From: Oligosphaeraceae bacterium
Lineage (GTDB): Bacteria > Verrucomicrobiota > Lentisphaeria > Oligosphaerales > Oligosphaeraceae
DNA: 7,358 nucleotides
Assembly: GCA_012515455.1 (NCBI GenBank)
Contig: JAAYYJ010000477.1
Coordinates: forward strand, 1-7,358
Direction of reading: 5' to 3'
Shown: positions 6,091 through 7,358 of the stretch, piece after piece
How the letters are laid out: each line of letters starts with the position of its first letter
How positions within the stretch are numbered: the first letter of the stretch is position 1
Program-made: the position numbers and the translations under genes
Notes under the pieces: generated by a model
Told to the model about the DNA's origin: nothing
The model's database searches: none
Seen by the model: the letters and a program-made list of their open reading frames with translations, nothing else

Positions 6091-6753
6091 TCATTTCTCG
6101 GGCTGGTTGGAGGTGGATTCGGCGCCGGTCTCCTCTGCTGCCTGGGGCGCTTCGGGCTGGCCGGAGGAGACCACCACGCTGGCCGGGCGCAGCAGCCGGT
6201 TCCCCAGCGTGAAGCCCGGCTTCCATTGACGGATGATTTTCCCCTCGGGGATATCCGCACTGGCTTCCTGGGAGATGGCTTCATGCAGATTGGGGTCGAA
6301 ATCTTGATCGGCGGTCTCAATCCGCTTCACGCCCAGGTTGTCGAACGTCCGTTCAAATTCGGCAAAGATCATGCGCAGTCCCTGGCGGATGGCATCCATA
6401 TCGATGGCTGTCTCGGCGTGTTCAATGGCCAGCAGGATAAAGTCATAGATGCCGAGAAATTCCGCCAAGGTCTGCTGCCGGGCATTCTCCCGGACGTCGG
6501 TGAATTCCCGGGCCATGCGTTTGCGGTAGTTCTCGAAATCGGCGCGGGCGCGCAGATAGCGGTCGTTGGCGAGTGCCAGCAGTTCTTCCGGGCTGGGGTC
6601 AGGCAGGGGTTCGGGCTGGGCCGCAGCGGCTTTGCCGTCTGCGTCATCCTGGTTCTGGTTCGAGATTGCCAGTTCCGTTTCGGCCTCTGCGTCGGGCAGG
6701 CTTTCCGGGGACACCGGGTGGTCTTTGCCTTCTTTCTTGTTTTTGTCGCTCAT
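6091..6753 (-). CDS. grpE: Nucleotide exchange factor GrpE
   Basis: The 220-residue protein is recognised as GrpE by its layout. It has an acidic, Gln/Pro-rich disordered N-terminus (1-55), a long helix with the family pattern around RARADFENYRKRM (68-80), a helical bundle (95-140), and the C-terminal beta-domain that contacts DnaK (GVKRI, then DFDPNLHEAI at 151-160, and KPGFTLGNRLLRPASVVVS at 178-196). E. coli GrpE has 197 residues; the extra length is in the N-terminal tail and a Glu/Ala-rich C-terminal tail (198-220). GrpE dimers release ADP from DnaK and often act as a thermosensor, in the cytoplasm. It lies 62 bases downstream of the S1-domain gene and 124 bases upstream of dnaJ, all on the minus strand. 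The ribosome site is weak (GAGAG about five bases before the ATG). No CIRCE heat-shock operator is seen upstream; any promoter could lie inside or beyond the S1 gene. Confidence 0.96.
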   Translation of the reverse strand: MSDKNKKEGKDHPVSPESLPDAEAETELAISNQNQDDADGKAAAAQPEPLPDPSPEELLALANDRYLRARADFENYRKRMAREFTDVRENARQQTLAEFLGIYDFILLAIEHAETAIDMDAIRQGLRMIFAEFERTFDNLGVKRIETADQDFDPNLHEAISQEASADIPEGKIIRQWKPGFTLGNRLLRPASVVVSSGQPEAPQAAEETGAESTSNQPEK

Positions 6754-6787
6754 CTCAACTCTCTCGTACTCACACTGTATGTCACAG

Positions 6788-6805
6788 AAAAAACCCCGGG
6801 GGGGG
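6788..6805 (-). terminator. C8-G4-T6 element after the S1-domain gene, possible weak intrinsic terminator
   Basis: On the minus strand eight Cs are followed by four Gs and then six Ts, starting 10 bases after the S1-gene stop. Four GC pairs with a 4-base loop, followed directly by T6, have the form of a minimal intrinsic terminator. The stem is shorter than usual, so termination is probably partial, which would let some S1-gene transcription continue into grpE. The 62-base spacer has no other clear element; a GTGACA six-mer downstream of the Ts lacks a convincing -10 partner. Confidence 0.4.
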
Positions 6806-6815
6806 ATGCAGGATA

Positions 6816-7358
6816 TTAGAGCTTCAGGCCGCCAAACAGATCACCGAGACTGCCGAAATTTTTGTCGTCGCCATCTTTGACCTCAATTACCGTCGTTCGT
6901 TCCCGGTCTTTCTCTATTTCCAGGGTTTCGGGCAGGGTTAAGGAGATGCGTTTCCCCTCGACTGAGCGGACCACTACCTCGATCTGGCTGTGCAGCGGGT
7001 ACTGCCGATACAGCTGGCGGATGGGAATGCCGTTCCCCTCGGGCAGGGGAATCTGGCTGATATGCAGCAGTCCGGTCTGTCCGTTGGGCAATTTCACAAA
7101 CAGCCCGAATGGCTTCTGGCTTTCGACTTCGCCCTGCACCGTCTGGCCGGCGACCGCGGCGGAGATGATCTGCCGCTCCTCCTCCAGGCTCAACTGGGCC
7201 GGCGCTTCTTCCTGCTCCTTCGGGTCACCCAGGCAGAGTGCGATGCGCCGCCGCTCCAGGTCGACGCCGAGGATGGTCACATCCACCACATCGCCTTCCT
7301 TGACCACTTCCGAGGGATGCCCGACCCGGTGATCAGCACCCAGCTGGGAGATATGCGC
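6816..7358 (-). CDS. S1-domain RNA-binding protein, C-terminal part (gene runs off the right edge)
   Basis: The frame is open from the right edge, giving 180 visible residues; the GTG at 7307 is internal to a conserved domain and not a start. Residues 1-43 are the second half of an S1 (OB-fold) domain: AHISQLG, then HPSEVVKEGD and VDLERRRIALCL. After a charged linker (44-68) comes a second S1 domain (about 70-142) with the core FGLFVKLPNGQTGLLHISQ (84-102) and KRISLTL (136-142). The protein ends in a charged segment and a short Gly/Leu/Phe tail (NFGSLGDLFGGLKL). S1 domains bind single-stranded RNA. The first domain resembles those of ribosomal protein S1 and of the Tex transcription accessory protein, but without the N-terminal part the parent protein cannot be named. 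It precedes grpE on the same strand by 62 bases. Confidence 0.85.
   Translation of the reverse strand, partial: AHISQLGADHRVGHPSEVVKEGDVVDVTILGVDLERRRIALCLGDPKEQEEAPAQLSLEEERQIISAAVAGQTVQGEVESQKPFGLFVKLPNGQTGLLHISQIPLPEGNGIPIRQLYRQYPLHSQIEVVVRSVEGKRISLTLPETLEIEKDRERTTVIEVKDGDDKNFGSLGDLFGGLKL

Noticed and set aside
6754..6815. CIRCE (HrcA) operator or a sigma-70-like promoter upstream of grpE
   Set aside because: The TTAGCACTC/GAGTGCTAA arms are absent. A GTGACA six-mer has no acceptable -10 at the right distance.
5992..6819. Plus-strand open frame (275 codons) opposite grpE
   Set aside because: It is a shadow of grpE; the minus frame has the full GrpE signature and this one has none.
7305..7307. 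GTG start for a 163-residue S1 protein
   Set aside because: The frame stays open to the window edge and the residues before the GTG (HISQLG...HPSE) belong to the conserved S1 domain, so the gene is truncated by the window rather than starting here.
1..7358. CRISPR array, tRNA/rRNA, insertion sequence, phage or defence genes
   Set aside because: No spaced direct repeats, transposase or integrase motifs, terminal inverted repeats with target duplications, or tRNA-like cloverleaf were found by reading both strands.

Overview
This GC-rich bacterial window holds six protein genes in two converging groups. The organism is most likely a member of the Lentisphaerota (Victivallis/Oligosphaera-like) or a close PVC-group relative. 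I infer this from a pseudopilin-like protein ending in an H-X9-DG motif, lying directly upstream of a secreted, divergent family-20-type glycosidase; this style of gene pair is abundant in those genomes. The placement comes from protein character only and was not tested by a search.

Plus strand, 1-3159: the C-terminal part of a prepilin-like / DUF1559-type protein, cut by the left window edge, then after 49 bases an exported 798-residue GH20-like glycoside hydrolase. These look like envelope or extracellular functions for polysaccharide or glycoconjugate use. A long hairpin (3187-3217) lies where the two converging gene groups end.

Minus strand, 7358-3200, read right to left: the C-terminal end of an S1-domain RNA-binding protein (cut by the right edge), grpE, dnaJ, and an exported HEAT-repeat protein. 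GrpE (nucleotide exchange factor) and DnaJ (J-domain co-chaperone) are both partners of DnaK, which is not in the window. The HEAT-repeat protein has a signal peptide and its function is unknown. The spacers are 62, 124 and 58 bases and each contains GC-rich inverted repeats, so a single transcript with internal processing or partial termination is plausible but unproven.

No RNA genes, CRISPR arrays, insertion sequences, phage genes or attachment sites were seen, and no gene-free stretch exceeds 300 bases. Most of the window is ordinary housekeeping and lineage-typical content. The points most worth a second look are the altered active-site motifs and extra C-terminal module of the glycosidase, the insertion in the exported HEAT protein, and the structured spacers flanking dnaJ.
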